The notes: generated from the letters alone by a model not told the origin. A DNA stretch of 64,000 nucleotides from Bordetella genomosp. 7 (GCF_002261265.1 NZ_NEVK01000003.1:744001-808000); one strand, 5' to 3'. Shown: positions 46,653-56,736, counted from the first letter of the stretch. Program-made: numbers and translations.

Positions 46653-48968
46653 ATGACAGACAGCAACCAACCCGGCCTGTTCGATGCGGCGGCCAACGAG
46701 GCCGACGAGGCCATCACGCTGGCCCGCTACGCCGAACAGGCTTACCTGGACTATGCGGTTTCCGTGGTGCGCGGCCGCGCCTTGCCCGATGTGGGCGATG
46801 GCCAGAAGCCCGTGCAGCGGCGCATCCTATATGCCATGCAGGACATGGGGCTGGGCCCTGGCGCCAAGCCGGTGAAATCCGCGCGCGTGGTCGGCGACGT
46901 GCTGGGCAAATACCATCCGCACGGCGACCAGGCTGCCTACGATGCCATGGTGCGCATGGCGCAGGACTTCACACTGCGCTATCCGCTGATCGACGGGCAC
47001 GGCAACTTCGGTTCGCGCGACGGCGACAACGCGGCGGCCATGCGCTATACCGAAGCGCGCCTGACGCCTTTCTCGCGCCTGCTGCTCGACGAACTCGAAG
47101 AGGGCACCGTTGATTTCGCGCCCAACTACGACGGCAGCCAGCTCGAGCCGCAGAGCCTGCCGGCGCGGCTGCCCGTCATGCTGCTCAACGGCGCGTCCGG
47201 CATTGCAGTGGGCATGGCCACTGAAATTCCGTCGCACAACCTGCGCGAAGTCGCCCAGGCCTGCGTTGCGCTCATCAAGCAGGCCAGGCTGCCTGACGAA
47301 GAACTGCACGCGATGGTGCCGGGGCCCGATTTCGCGGGCGGCGGCCAGATCATCACCCCGCCGGCCGATATCGCCCAGATTTACGCCACCGGCCGCGGTT
47401 CGCTCAAGGCCCGGGCCCGCTGGCGCTTCGAGGAGCTGGCGCGCGGGCAGTGGCAGCTGGTGGTGTATGAACTGCCGCCCGGCACGTCGTGCCAGAAGGT
47501 GCTCGAAGAAATCGAAGAAATCACCAACCCCAAGGTCAAGGCGGGCAAGAAAACGCTGACGCCCGACCAGCAGCAGAGCAAGGCCGTCATGCTCAATCTG
47601 CTGGACGCGGTGCGCGACGAATCCGGCAAGGACGCGGCCGTGCGGCTGGTGTTCGAGCCCAAGACCTCGCGCGTCGATCGCGACGAGTTCGTCAATACGC
47701 TGCTGGCCCAGACCAGCATGGAAAGCAGCGTGCCGGTCAACCTCGTGTGCATCGGCACCGACGGCCGGCCCCGGCAGAAGGGCCTGCGCGACATCCTGAC
47801 CGAATGGGTGGCGTTTCGCACCGACACCGTGGTGCGGCGCACCCGCCATCGCCTGGACAAGGTCATCGACCGCATCCATGTGCTGGAAGGGCGCATGGTC
47901 GTGTACCTGAACGTGGACGAGGTCATCCAGACCATCCGCGAATCCGACGAGCCCAAGCCCGCGCTGATGGAACGCTTCCGGCTGTCGGAACGGCAGGCCG
48001 AAGACATTCTTGAAATGCGCCTGCGGCAGCTGGCCCGCCTGGAAGGCTTCAAGATAGAACAAGAACTGGCAGGCAAGCGCGAAGAGCAGGGCCGCCTGCA
48101 AGAGCTGCTGGACAATCCCGCTGCGCTCAAGCGCCTGCTCATCAAGGAAATCGAGGCCGATGCCAAGCAATACGGCGACGACCGCCGCACGCTGATCGAA
48201 ACGGCGGAGCGCGCGGTGCTGGAGACCAAGGTGCTGGACGAGCCGGTTACGGTCATCGTTTCGCAGAAGGGCTGGCTGCGGGCTCGCCAGGGGCACGGCC
48301 ATGATGCGTCGCAGTTCAGCTTCAAGCAGGGCGACAGCATGTACGGCGCTTTCGAATGCCGCACCACCGACACCCTGATCGCCATCGGCGACAACGGCCG
48401 GGTGTACTCCGTGCCCGTGGCCGGGCTGCCGTCGGCGCGCGGCGATGGCCAGCCGGTCACCTCGATGATCGACCTGGGCCCCGGCACGCGCATTGTGCAC
48501 AGCGTGGTGGCCAGCGCCGACACCCGCTGGCTGCTGGCCACGCAGCGCGGTTTCGGTTTCGCCGTGCGTCATGGCGACATGATGTCGCGCCAGCGCGCCG
48601 GCAAGCAGTTCATCACGCTCGAGCAGGGCGACGCGCTGCTGCGGCCGGTGCCGCTTTTCGAGGGCGCCAGGCAACTTGCGCTGCTGTCGGCCAAGGGCAA
48701 GTGCCTGGTCTTCGGGCTGGACGAGGTAAAGGTGCTTTCCGGCGGGGGGCGCGGCACTGTGCTCATGGGCCTGGACGCCGCCGACAAGCTGGCGCAAACC
48801 GTGCCTGTCGGTGCAGGCGGCCTGCGCGCAGCCGGCATCTACCGAAACAAGCCCACCGAAGACATTCTGGCCGGCGCGGCGCTGGAGCCCTACGTGGGCA
48901 AGCGCGCCCGCAAGGGCCGCATGCTGGACGTGCGGCCCAAGCAACCCGTGCTGTCACCGGTACTGTAA
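46653..48968 (+). CDS. parC: DNA topoisomerase IV subunit A ParC
   Basis: A 771-residue breakage-reunion subunit of topoisomerase IV. The catalytic Arg131-Tyr132 pair is in [11 protein letters not shown], and the N-terminal winged helix carries [20 protein letters not shown]. The C-terminal beta-pinwheel is short, as in ParC. The quinolone-resistance region reads [13 protein letters not shown], so the residue matching E. coli Ser80 is Gln93 and the one matching Glu84 is Asp97. Forms an operon with parE. It ends just before a pair of strong hairpins that separate it from the convergent TRAP permease gene. Confidence 0.95.
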   Translation: MTDSNQPGLFDAAANEADEAITLARYAEQAYLDYAVSVVRGRALPDVGDGQKPVQRRILYAMQDMGLGPGAKPVKSARVVGDVLGKYHPHGDQAAYDAMVRMAQDFTLRYPLIDGHGNFGSRDGDNAAAMRYTEARLTPFSRLLLDELEEGTVDFAPNYDGSQLEPQSLPARLPVMLLNGASGIAVGMATEIPSHNLREVAQACVALIKQARLPDEELHAMVPGPDFAGGGQIITPPADIAQIYATGRGSLKARARWRFEELARGQWQLVVYELPPGTSCQKVLEEIEEITNPKVKAGKKTLTPDQQQSKAVMLNLLDAVRDESGKDAAVRLVFEPKTSRVDRDEFVNTLLAQTSMESSVPVNLVCIGTDGRPRQKGLRDILTEWVAFRTDTVVRRTRHRLDKVIDRIHVLEGRMVVYLNVDEVIQTIRESDEPKPALMERFRLSERQAEDILEMRLRQLARLEGFKIEQELAGKREEQGRLQELLDNPAALKRLLIKEIEADAKQYGDDRRTLIETAERAVLETKVLDEPVTVIVSQKGWLRARQGHGHDASQFSFKQGDSMYGAFECRTTDTLIAIGDNGRVYSVPVAGLPSARGDGQPVTSMIDLGPGTRIVHSVVASADTRWLLATQRGFGFAVRHGDMMSRQRAGKQFITLEQGDALLRPVPLFEGARQLALLSAKGKCLVFGLDEVKVLSGGGRGTVLMGLDAADKLAQTVPVGAGGLRAAGIYRNKPTEDILAGAALEPYVGKRARKGRMLDVRPKQPVLSPVL

Positions 48969-48993
48969 AGAAGCAAGAAGTCGGCCCGGAAAT

Positions 48994-49083
48994 GGCGTCT
49001 GACGCCCTTGTGGGAGTCAGACGCCCCGGTAACCGGCAGGCACGCCAGTGTCTGGCTGCCGCGGGGGCTCAGACACTGGCGTG
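48994..49083. terminator. Two strong hairpins between convergent parC and TRAP permease genes
   Basis: The first hairpin (48994-49025) has arms GGCGTCTGACGCCC and GGGAGTCAGACGCC with a 4-nt loop. It is a diverged, inverted-orientation copy of the hairpin family in the 34.7-kb array. The second (49041-49083) has perfect 14-bp arms CACGCCAGTGTCTG and CAGACACTGGCGTG. Neither has a long T-tract, but being between convergent genes they probably end or protect both transcripts. Confidence 0.65.
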
Positions 49084-49100
49084 AGCGGCCTTCGGCGCCG

Positions 49101-51716
49101 TCAGGCGACGGCCAGGCCGCCGTTCTGGCGCTTTTCGCGCCGGCCTTGCATGGCCCACACCATGGCCAGCAGCAACAGCGCAGGCACATACACCCAGAAC
49201 TCCGACGGGCGTTGCGGGTTGGGCGTCTTGACGCTGACCACATCCCAGCCTTGTTCCCAGCCTGCACGGCGGGCGCGGCTGCCGAACTGCACGGCGCCGA
49301 TCTGCACCTGGTCGCCCAGCGCGGTCACCATCAGGCCGGCCTCGGCCAGACGCTTGCGGCCCGCGGCCGCGCCGGTGCTGGTGTCGTCTTCGGGCAGCGC
49401 GGGCAGTGCCACGGCCACCGTTTTGGTGAGCTCGTCGCCTTCGATGTTCATGCCATGCAGCACGGCCACCAGGCGGCCGCCATCGGGCATGTCTGCGGCG
49501 ATGGAGACGATATCCGCGGCAGGCCGGTCTTCATACTTGTCCGATATGTGGTTCATGAACCAGTCCGGACGGAACAGCATGAAGGTCACCAGCAGCAGAA
49601 TAACGACCTCGAACGCATTGCAGCGCACCCGCATCCAGCCCAGCGTGGCGGCCGCGAAAGTCAGCGATGCCAGCGTGGCGCCACCCACGACCAGCAGCAG
49701 TTCTGCCCACCCATGCACGTCGATCAGCAGCAGCAGCGGATTGAAGACGAACATGAAGGGTAGTACCGCCGTGCGCAGGGCGTACGTGGTTCCCTGTATG
49801 CCGGTCTTGATGGGGTCTTCGCCGGAGATCGCCGCCGCGGCGAACGTGGCCAGACCCACTGGCGGCGTAATGTCCGCCATGATGCCGTAATAGAACACGA
49901 ACATGTGCACGGCGATCAGGGGAATCACCAGGCCGTTCTGCGCGCCCAGTTCCACCACTACCGGAGCCATCAGGGTGGCCATGAGGATATAGTTGGCGGT
50001 GGTCGGCATGCCCAGGCCCAGGATCAGGCACACCACGGCGGTGAAGACCAGCATCAGCAGCACGTTGCCCATCGAAATGAGTTCGACGAACGCGGTCATG
50101 CGCAGGCCCAGACCGGTCAGCGTGATGGCGCCCACGATCAGGCCCGCGGTGCCGCAGGCGATGGCGATGCCGATCATGTTGCGTGCGCCGTCCTCCAGCC
50201 CGCCGATGGCTTCGCGCCAGCCGCGCCCCAAGGCGGGGGCGACCTCCTGGCCGCGGAACCAGGCCATGATGGGGCGTTGGGTGACCATCTGCAGCAGCAT
50301 GGCCACAGCTGCCCAGAAGGCCGACAGCCCGGCCGACAGTTCTTCGATGCTCAGGCACCAGACCAGTATCCCGATGGGGATCAGGAAGTGCAGGCCCGCC
50401 CGCACCGTGGGCCAGGGTTCGGGCCGCACCGGGTTGGTGACGCTGATTTCTTCGGGCAGGTCGGGATGCTGCGCGGCGATGCGCAACAGCCAGATGTCCA
50501 GCGCCACCAGGATGGCAAGCAGTATCCACAGCGCGGCGTCGCCTGCGACGGCCTTGACCCCCATGCCGATCCAGTAGATCAGCCCCATGACGATCAGCGT
50601 GCCGGAAATGCCCATGCCCCAGCCGGCCAGCTTCTGCAGCGCCGTGCGCGGCTTGCCGCCGGCCATCATGGGCTGGATGCCCAGCTTGAGCGCTTCCAGA
50701 TGCACGATGTAGAACAGCGCGATATAGGAAATGGACGCGGGCAGGATGGCGTGGCGGATGATGTCCGTGTACGGAATGCCGACGTATTCGATCATCAGGA
50801 AAGCGGCGGCGCCCATCACCGGCGGCATGATCTGGCCGTTGACAGACGAAGCCGTTTCGATCGCGCCGGCCTTGACGCCGCCGTAACCGGCCTTTTTCAT
50901 CAACGGAATGGTAAAGATGCCGCCCGTGACCACGTTGGCCACCGACGACGCCGACACCAGGCCGTTGACGGCCGACGACACCACGGCCACCTTGGCGGGC
51001 CCGCCGCGCAAATGGCCCAGCAGGGCGAACGATACCTGCATCATGTAATTGCCGGCGCCGCACTTGTCCAGCAGCGACCCCAGCAGCACGAAGATGAAGA
51101 TGTATGACACTGACACGCCCAGCGCCACGCCGTACACCCCTTCGGTGGTCAGCCACATGTGCGAGGCCAGGCGTTCGATGGATGCGCCCCGGTGGGCCAG
51201 TACATCGGGCAGCCAGGGGCCTGCCAGCACATACAGCACGAACACGGCGCCCAGTACCGTCATGGGCAGGCCCAGCGAGCGGCGCGTGACTTCCAGCAGC
51301 AGCAGCAGGCCGATGGCGGCGGCGGTCACGTCCATCGTGGTGGGCTGCCCGGGGCGGCCCGCCAGCTCTTTATAGAAAAGGAACAGGTACGCACCGCAGA
51401 AAGCCGCGATGAAGGCCAGCACCCAGTCGTGCAGCGGCATCCGGTCGCGCGGGGAACTTTTGCGGGCGGGATAGGCCAGATAACCCAGGAACATCGCAAT
51501 GCCCAGGTGCAGCGCGCGCGCCTCGGTGTCGTTGAAAATGCCCCAGCTCAACGCAAAGGGCAGGGGCGACGCATACCAAAGCTGGAACAGCGACCACATC
51601 AGGGCGCCGATGGCGAGCGTGGCGCCGGCGATGCCGCCGCACTGGCGCCCGCCGCGATCGACATCCGCGACCAATTGTTCCAGATCGGCTGTCGTAGTAG
51701 ACGGCTCGGTCTTCAT
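49101..51716 (-). CDS. TRAP transporter fused permease (DctQ-DctM fusion, TAXI-type)
   Basis: An 871-residue polytopic membrane protein in which the small and large TRAP permeases are fused. It has a DctQ-like N-terminal part (to about residue 160), then the DctM-type core (GLPMTVLGAVFVLYVLAG; SSVNGQIMPPVMGAAAFLMI; LGLGMPTTANYILMATLMAP). A C-terminal extension of about 170 residues with two more hydrophobic stretches and a soluble part resembles the DUF3394 domain seen in this subgroup. It works with the TAXI-family binding protein encoded upstream. The start is the ATG at 51716. Substrate unknown; glutamate-like or other small acids are typical for TAXI systems. Confidence 0.92.
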   Translation of the reverse strand: MKTEPSTTTADLEQLVADVDRGGRQCGGIAGATLAIGALMWSLFQLWYASPLPFALSWGIFNDTEARALHLGIAMFLGYLAYPARKSSPRDRMPLHDWVLAFIAAFCGAYLFLFYKELAGRPGQPTTMDVTAAAIGLLLLLEVTRRSLGLPMTVLGAVFVLYVLAGPWLPDVLAHRGASIERLASHMWLTTEGVYGVALGVSVSYIFIFVLLGSLLDKCGAGNYMMQVSFALLGHLRGGPAKVAVVSSAVNGLVSASSVANVVTGGIFTIPLMKKAGYGGVKAGAIETASSVNGQIMPPVMGAAAFLMIEYVGIPYTDIIRHAILPASISYIALFYIVHLEALKLGIQPMMAGGKPRTALQKLAGWGMGISGTLIVMGLIYWIGMGVKAVAGDAALWILLAILVALDIWLLRIAAQHPDLPEEISVTNPVRPEPWPTVRAGLHFLIPIGILVWCLSIEELSAGLSAFWAAVAMLLQMVTQRPIMAWFRGQEVAPALGRGWREAIGGLEDGARNMIGIAIACGTAGLIVGAITLTGLGLRMTAFVELISMGNVLLMLVFTAVVCLILGLGMPTTANYILMATLMAPVVVELGAQNGLVIPLIAVHMFVFYYGIMADITPPVGLATFAAAAISGEDPIKTGIQGTTYALRTAVLPFMFVFNPLLLLIDVHGWAELLLVVGGATLASLTFAAATLGWMRVRCNAFEVVILLLVTFMLFRPDWFMNHISDKYEDRPAADIVSIAADMPDGGRLVAVLHGMNIEGDELTKTVAVALPALPEDDTSTGAAAGRKRLAEAGLMVTALGDQVQIGAVQFGSRARRAGWEQGWDVVSVKTPNPQRPSEFWVYVPALLLLAMVWAMQGRREKRQNGGLAVA

Positions 51717-51801
51717 TAATTTCCCCAGAATGTTCGGGTGGCCCGCAAGCGCGCGCCGCGCTGGTGCACGGTGCGCGCCGGGGCGCTATGGTGAAAAGCA
51801 G

Positions 51802-51838
51802 GGCCGGCCACGCCGCCGCGGTGCGCGCGTGGCCGGCC
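51802..51838 (-). promoter_or_regulatory. Intergenic hairpin between TAXI receptor and TRAP permease genes
   Basis: GGCCGGCCACGC (51802-51813) and GCGTGGCCGGCC (51827-51838) are perfect 12-bp inverted arms with a 13-nt loop, starting 10 bp after the receptor stop. No T-tract follows. The placement is the same as the hairpin in the dctPQM operon, suggesting a 3'-stabiliser or attenuator that keeps receptor mRNA more abundant than permease mRNA. Confidence 0.5.
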
Positions 51839-51847
51839 GGCGCAGCA

Positions 51848-52852
51848 TTACAGCAGGCCTTTTTCCTTGAAGTACTTCTCGGCGCCGGGGTGCAGCGGCG
51901 CGGACAGGCCGTTCTTGACCATGTCTTCAGCCTTCAGGTGGGCAAAAGCGGGGTGCAGCTTCTTGAAGTCGTCGAGGTTGTCGAACACCGCTTTGACAAC
52001 CGTGTAGACGGCCTCATCAGGCACATCCGCCGAGGTGACGAACGTGGCCGTCACGCCATAGGTGTTGGTGTCGTTGGGGTTGCTGGGATACAGGCCGCCG
52101 GGGATGGTGGCATGGGCATAGTAGGGGTACTTGTCCACCAGCTTGTCGACCGCCGGGCCCGTCAGCGACACCAGTTGCGCGCCGCACGTGGTGGTGGGGT
52201 CCTGGATGTTGGCCGAGGGGTGGCCCACGCCATAGAAGAAGCCGTCGATCTTGCCGTCGCACAGCGCCGAACCGTGCTCATCGGGGCGCAGTTCCGAAGC
52301 CAGGGCGAAGTCTTTCATCGTCCAGCCCATGGTGGCCAGCAGCTCTTCCATCGAGGCGCGCGTGCCGGAGCCGGGGTTGCCCACGTTGAAGCGCTTGCCC
52401 TTGAAGTCTTCGAACGACTTGATGTTGGCTTCCTTGCGCGCCACTACGGTAAACGGTTCGGGGTGGATCGAGAACACCGAGCGCAGTTTGTCGAACTTGC
52501 CGGCGTCCTTGAACTGGCCCACGCCGTTGAAGGCGTTGTAGCCCACGTCGGATTGCACCACGCCCAGGTCCAGTTCGCCCGCCTTGATGGTGTTCACGTT
52601 GAACACCGAGCCGCCGGTGGACTCGACCGAGCAGCGGATGCCGTGCGACGAACGGTCTTTATTGACCAGGCGGCAGATGGCGCCGCCGGCGGCGTAATAG
52701 ACGCCCGTCACGCCGCCAGTACCGATGCTGACGAACTTCTGTTGCGCCGAAGCAGGCGCGGGAGCGGCGAATGCCATCGCCACCGCCGCGCACGCCGCGG
52801 CCAGTCCCCACCCTTTTTTAGTGCCCAAGGTGTGTTTGACAGACTTGCTCAT
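51848..52852 (-). CDS. TAXI-family TRAP transporter solute-binding protein
   Basis: A 334-residue periplasmic protein. The signal peptide runs to ASA-Q (residues 34-37), and the mature protein starts [20 protein letters not shown], the hallmark of the TAXI family. Further features are [15 protein letters not shown] and [18 protein letters not shown]. It captures the substrate for the fused permease encoded next. The start at 52852 is firmly set by AAAGGAG seven bases upstream. It belongs to a minus-strand set with an aminotransferase and an RpiR regulator upstream. Confidence 0.93.
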   Translation of the reverse strand: MSKSVKHTLGTKKGWGLAAACAAVAMAFAAPAPASAQQKFVSIGTGGVTGVYYAAGGAICRLVNKDRSSHGIRCSVESTGGSVFNVNTIKAGELDLGVVQSDVGYNAFNGVGQFKDAGKFDKLRSVFSIHPEPFTVVARKEANIKSFEDFKGKRFNVGNPGSGTRASMEELLATMGWTMKDFALASELRPDEHGSALCDGKIDGFFYGVGHPSANIQDPTTTCGAQLVSLTGPAVDKLVDKYPYYAHATIPGGLYPSNPNDTNTYGVTATFVTSADVPDEAVYTVVKAVFDNLDDFKKLHPAFAHLKAEDMVKNGLSAPLHPGAEKYFKEKGLL

Positions 52853-52968
52853 ACAAACTCCTTTTGAGGATTTTCCCCGTAAGAATACCGGTGTTTCCGG
52901 CGATTGGCGCGCCCGTGTCCGGGCGCGGCGTAGCGGCGCCGGGGTTGTGCCCTGGCGCGTCAATAATC

Positions 52969-54309
52969 CTACGACCGGGTCTGGGCAATGGCCGCGTCGA
53001 TCGCGCCCGCCAGCCGCTCGGTCAGCTGGTCCAGTTCGTCGTCAGAAATAATAAAGGGCGGCGCCAGCAGTACGTGGTCGCCGCGCTGGCCGTCAATAGT
53101 ACCGCCCATGGGGTAAACCATCAGCCCGCGGGACATGGCCTCGCGCTTGATGCGGGCATGCAGGCTGAGCTGGGGGTCGAACGTCTGCTTGGTGGCGCGA
53201 TCAGCCACCAGTTCCACGCCCATGAACAGGCCGCGGCCGCGGATATCCCCGACGTGGGGATGCTCGCCCAGCGTTGCCTGCAGCCGCTCGCGCAGGCCCG
53301 CGCCCTGGTCGCGCACGCGCTGCAGCAGGCCGTCACGCTGGATGACGTTCTGCACGGCCAGCGCGGCGGCGCAGGCGGTGGCATGGCCCAGGTAGGTGTG
53401 GCCGTGCTGGAAGAAGCCGGTTCCGGCGCTCATGGCAGCCACGATTTTTTCCTGCGCCATGACCGCGCCTATCGGCTGGTAGCCGCCGCCCAGCCCCTTG
53501 GCGATGGTGATCAGGTCGGGCACGACCTGCTCTTGTTCCACCGCATACAGGGTGCCGGTGCGGCCCATGCCGCACATGACTTCGTCGGCGATCAGCAGTA
53601 CGCCGTAACGGTCGCACACTTCCCGGATGCGGCGGAAATAGCCCGGCACCGGTGTCAGGGCGCCTGCCGTGGCGCCCACCACCGGCTCGGCCACGAAAGC
53701 CATCACGCTGTCGGCGCCCAGCCGCGTGATGGTGTCGTCGAGTTCGCGAGCCAGGCGTTCGCCGTAGGCTTCCGGGGTCTCGTCGTCGCGGCGGTCGCGG
53801 TATTCGTAGCAGGGCGAAACGTGCGTGACGTCGATAAGCAGCGGCTTGAACTGCTCGCGGCGCCATTCGTTGCCGCCTACCGCCAGGGCGCCCAGCGTAT
53901 TGCCGTGGTAGCTCTGGCGACGGGCGATGATGTGCCGGCGCTGCGGCTGGCCGATTTCGACGAAATACTGCCGCGCCATCTTCAGCGCGGCCTCGACAGC
54001 CTCGGAGCCGCCCGACACAAAGTACGCATGGCTGGTGCCGGCCGGCGCGTGCTGCACCAGGTTGTCGGCCAGGCGCTCGGCCACTTCGGTGGTGAAGAAG
54101 CTGGTATGCGCATAGGCCAACTGGTCGATCTGTGCGTGCATGGCCGCCTGCACATCGGGGTGGTTGTGGCCCAGGCACGACACGGCGGCGCCGCCGGATC
54201 CGTCCAGGTAGGCGCGCCCCGCGCTGTCATATAGCCAGGCGCCCTGGCCGCGTACCGCCACGGCAGGCGTGGCGCGCAATGATCGGTGAAAGACGTGGGT
54301 GGTGCTCAT
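52969..54309 (-). CDS. Class III aminotransferase (PLP-dependent)
   Basis: A 446-residue fold-type I, class III aminotransferase. The phosphate/PLP region is [17 protein letters not shown] (99-115), Asp242 in [15 protein letters not shown] contacts the PLP ring nitrogen, and the Schiff-base Lys271 is in [14 protein letters not shown]. Such enzymes move the omega-amino group of an amino acid or diamine to an oxo-acid. Position between an RpiR regulator and a TAXI-TRAP importer suggests it begins catabolism of the imported amino compound. The substrate is not deducible; this is not EctB, which is encoded separately at 56.8 kb. Confidence 0.9.
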   Translation of the reverse strand: MSTTHVFHRSLRATPAVAVRGQGAWLYDSAGRAYLDGSGGAAVSCLGHNHPDVQAAMHAQIDQLAYAHTSFFTTEVAERLADNLVQHAPAGTSHAYFVSGGSEAVEAALKMARQYFVEIGQPQRRHIIARRQSYHGNTLGALAVGGNEWRREQFKPLLIDVTHVSPCYEYRDRRDDETPEAYGERLARELDDTITRLGADSVMAFVAEPVVGATAGALTPVPGYFRRIREVCDRYGVLLIADEVMCGMGRTGTLYAVEQEQVVPDLITIAKGLGGGYQPIGAVMAQEKIVAAMSAGTGFFQHGHTYLGHATACAAALAVQNVIQRDGLLQRVRDQGAGLRERLQATLGEHPHVGDIRGRGLFMGVELVADRATKQTFDPQLSLHARIKREAMSRGLMVYPMGGTIDGQRGDHVLLAPPFIISDDELDQLTERLAGAIDAAIAQTRS

Positions 54310-54382
54310 GTCGGTCGTATCAGGTAAGTAGGCAAGAAAGGGCGCCGCGCGGCGTCTGCGTGAAACATCCGGGGCGCGGCGG

Positions 54383-55345
54383 TCAGGGACTGTGCTGCAT
54401 CGGGTGCGTAGACCAGAAAACCTTGTCGGCCTGCATGCGTTCTTCGATTTCGCTCAGGCGGTTCAGCACTTCGACGCCGCCGCGCGCCGTCAGGCGCGCG
54501 ATCAGGTGTTCGGCCAGCCCGAGCAGGCCCGCCGTGGTATGGAAGAATGAGCCCGGACCCCGTTGCATTGGCTGGTGCCGCACGCCGTCGCGGTCGGGGC
54601 GCTCGAACACCAGCACGTGGCGCGCATCGACCGCCAGCGGCGACAACGCGTCGTCAGTCAGGGCGATAACCGCCACGCCCTGCTGCGCCGCCTGGCGCGC
54701 CAGCCGTACGGTGGCGGCGGGGTAGGGCGACTGTGAAATCGCGATCAATGCGTCGCAATCGCGCAGGTTATCGATAGATTCGGCTTCCAGTCCGCCCAGG
54801 CCGTCAATAAGTACGCTGTTGCGCAGCACCAGCTGGTACGCGTAATGCATCTGGAAGGCAATGCCAAAGGCAGAGCGCGTGCCCAGAAAGCCCACCTGGC
54901 GAGCCTGCAGCAAGGTCTTGACGGTGGCGTCAAAGGCTACCGAGCTGTTGAGCGAGCACACCGAGCGGATGGCGCGGGACTGCAGTTCGGTAAGGGCGTC
55001 GTGCCCCGGTGTGTCCGTGTCGCCTTGGGCGGCCTGCAGTTCGGCGGCCCGCTCGCGCAGGCTGGCGGGGCGCACGCCCGTCAGGGCAGCCTGGAAGGGC
55101 GCGCGGAAATCTTCGTAGCTGTCAAAGCCGGCAGCACGGGCCAGCCGCAGCATTGTGGCCGGCGCCACGCCCAATGCCTGGGCTTGGCGACGCATGGACC
55201 ACAGGCCCACCTCGGCGGGGTGGTCGGCTACCCAGTGCGCGGCGCGCTGCAGTTCGGGCGGCAATTGCTCGAGCAAGCTTTGCAACCGCTGTATGACCGG
55301 CAAAGGGGGCGAAGACAACACGGTTAAAAGAGGCCAGGCGCACAA
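54383..55345 (-). CDS. MurR/RpiR-family transcriptional regulator
   Basis: A protein of about 320 residues: an N-terminal HTH_6 domain (about 20-95; QAQALGVAPATMLRLARAAG is the helix-turn-helix) and a C-terminal SIS domain (about 145-280; DCDALIAISQSPYPAATVRL) that binds a phosphorylated or sugar-like effector. The frame opens with TTG at 55345. A GTG eight codons downstream (55321) is an alternative, and neither has a clear ribosome-binding site. It likely controls the aminotransferase and TAXI-TRAP genes downstream on the same strand and itself, through the inverted repeat just upstream. Confidence 0.87.
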   Translation of the reverse strand: MCAWPLLTVLSSPPLPVIQRLQSLLEQLPPELQRAAHWVADHPAEVGLWSMRRQAQALGVAPATMLRLARAAGFDSYEDFRAPFQAALTGVRPASLRERAAELQAAQGDTDTPGHDALTELQSRAIRSVCSLNSSVAFDATVKTLLQARQVGFLGTRSAFGIAFQMHYAYQLVLRNSVLIDGLGGLEAESIDNLRDCDALIAISQSPYPAATVRLARQAAQQGVAVIALTDDALSPLAVDARHVLVFERPDRDGVRHQPMQRGPGSFFHTTAGLLGLAEHLIARLTARGGVEVLNRLSEIEERMQADKVFWSTHPMQHSP

Positions 55346-55347
55346 AA

Positions 55348-55389
55348 AAACACATGATAAATAAATCCTGCACTAAAAAACATGTGTTT
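55348..55389. promoter_or_regulatory. Inverted repeat upstream of rpiR-type gene (candidate operator)
   Basis: AAACACATG (55348-55356) and CATGTGTTT (55381-55389) are exact 9-bp inverted arms with a 24-bp AT-rich spacer, immediately upstream of the regulator start codon. This is the expected place for autoregulation by the RpiR protein. Confidence 0.5.
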
Positions 55390-55547
55390 CCTGGCGCCTC
55401 AGGGTATTCCCCGACGCCTCGGGCAAGCTAATTGCTACCAGCCAGGGTGCAGGAGGATTTTCTCCGGGTAATAGGTAAATTGCACGCATTGTTCGTCAAC
55501 TTGCCGAAATCTGAACGCATTTGTTCACATTTTATGGACAGGCAAGG

Positions 55548-55576
55548 TTGACCTGCGGCCCGGCAGCACATATTAT
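55548..55576 (+). promoter_or_regulatory. Sigma-70-type promoter for the ectoine cluster
   Basis: TTGACC (55548-55553), a 17-bp spacer and TATTAT (55571-55576) are each one base from consensus with ideal spacing. Transcription would start near 55583, about 45 bases before ectR. Upstream, an 11-12 bp direct repeat ACGCATT(T)GTTC at 55484 and 55515, about three helical turns apart, may be an additional control site. Confidence 0.7.
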
Positions 55577-55593
55577 CTGGGTAGAATGATTTG

Positions 55594-55612
55594 AGTAGAA
55601 ATTAATCCTACT
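55594..55612. promoter_or_regulatory. Candidate EctR operator
   Basis: AGTAG (55594-55598) and CTACT (55608-55612) are inverted arms 9 bp apart, located between the predicted start of transcription and the ectR ATG. A MarR dimer bound here would block transcription. The arms are short, so the assignment is tentative. Confidence 0.35.
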
Positions 55613-55627
55613 GAACTATTTTCAGTC

Positions 55628-56176
55628 ATGAACAACGTCACGAAGCCCGAACCGCCCCAGCAGCATTACGATCTGCGCATTCTGCGTGCCCTGCGCCGCA
55701 TCACGCGCTCGATCGCGCTGCATTCGCGCCAGCTGGCGGCGGTCAGCCACATCACGGCGCCGCAGCTGATGTGCCTGCGCACAGTAATCGCCAATGGGCC
55801 GCTTACTGCCACGGCTATCAGCCGTGAAATCCACGTCAGCCCCAGTACGGTGGTGGGCATACTCGACCGCCTCGAAGACAAAGGGCTGGTGCGGCGCGAG
55901 CGCGGTCGCGAAGACCGGCGCATCGTATTCGTAACCGCCACCGATGCCGGCCGCGAACTGGCCGACAAGGCGCCTTCTCCCCTGCAAAAGCACCTGGCCG
56001 ACGCGTTGAACGCGTTGCCCGAGCTCGAGCAGGCCACCATCACGCTCGCGCTCGAGCGCATCGTCGCGCTGATGGAACAAGAAGGGCATGCGGTGGAAAC
56101 GCATGGCGATGTGGCCTCGCCCATTCTTGAAGTTCCCACGGGCGGCACGCCACCTGAATCGGGACTGGTCGTATGA
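55628..56176 (+). CDS. ectR: MarR-family regulator of ectoine synthesis (EctR-like)
   Basis: A 182-residue MarR-family winged helix-turn-helix protein. The recognition region is [20 protein letters not shown] (about 59-78) followed by the wing [15 protein letters not shown]. In methylotrophs and others a MarR-type EctR represses ectABC. Here the gene is first in the cluster and its stop overlaps the ectA start as ATGA, so it is co-transcribed and co-translated with the pathway, pointing to negative autoregulation. It is named by context and family. Confidence 0.85.
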   Translation: MNNVTKPEPPQQHYDLRILRALRRITRSIALHSRQLAAVSHITAPQLMCLRTVIANGPLTATAISREIHVSPSTVVGILDRLEDKGLVRRERGREDRRIVFVTATDAGRELADKAPSPLQKHLADALNALPELEQATITLALERIVALMEQEGHAVETHGDVASPILEVPTGGTPPESGLVV

Positions 56177-56736
56177 GGGAAGTGAATCTGGAACCCAACT
56201 CACCTATTACCACGGCTGCCCAGCCGGCGGCGGCGGCAGCGCGCGCGCAGTTCCGCGCCCCCCGCCGCAGCGACGGCGCCGCGCTGCATCGCCTCATATC
56301 CGAGTGCCCGCCACTCGACGTCAATTCCCTGTACGCCTATCTGCTGCTGTGCGAGCACTTTTCCGACACCTGCGTGGTGGCCGAAAGCGCCGGCGGCCGC
56401 ATCGATGGGTTTGTTTCCGCTTATTTGCCACCCAACCGGCCCGACGTGATTTTCGTCTGGCAGGTTGCGGTGCATTCCCGCGCGCGCGGCCAGCGATTGG
56501 GCCGCGCCATGCTAGGCGAGCTCCTGCAGCGCCCGGGGCTCGCGCATGTTCGTCATCTTGAAACCACGGTGGGGCCTGGCAACCAGGCTTCGCGCCGTAC
56601 TTTCGCCGGCTTGGCCGGCGAGCTCGGCGCGCATATCTCCGAACAGCCCTTCTTCGACAGGCAGCTGTTCGGGGGTGCGGACCATGACGACGAGATGCTG
56701 TTGAAGATAGGCCCGTTCTCGCTGCCGTCCCGCTAG
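56173..56736 (+). CDS. ectA: L-2,4-diaminobutyrate N-gamma-acetyltransferase EctA
   Basis: A 187-residue GNAT-fold enzyme that acetylates L-2,4-diaminobutyrate, the second step of ectoine synthesis. EctA landmarks are [59 protein letters not shown] and [17 protein letters not shown]. The N-terminal 25 residues are Ala-rich and less typical. Its ATG overlaps the ectR stop. A gap of 107 bp separates it from ectB. Confidence 0.94.
   Translation: MREVNLEPNSPITTAAQPAAAAARAQFRAPRRSDGAALHRLISECPPLDVNSLYAYLLLCEHFSDTCVVAESAGGRIDGFVSAYLPPNRPDVIFVWQVAVHSRARGQRLGRAMLGELLQRPGLAHVRHLETTVGPGNQASRRTFAGLAGELGAHISEQPFFDRQLFGGADHDDEMLLKIGPFSLPSR

Noticed and set aside
46827-48944. Long open frame antisense to parC
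   Set aside because: ParC on the plus strand is unambiguous and the antisense translation has no recognisable domain.
55122-55373. Small minus-strand frame starting at the ATG at 55373 upstream of the RpiR gene
   Set aside because: It overlaps the RpiR helix-turn-helix coding region in another frame and has no domain or ribosome-binding site.
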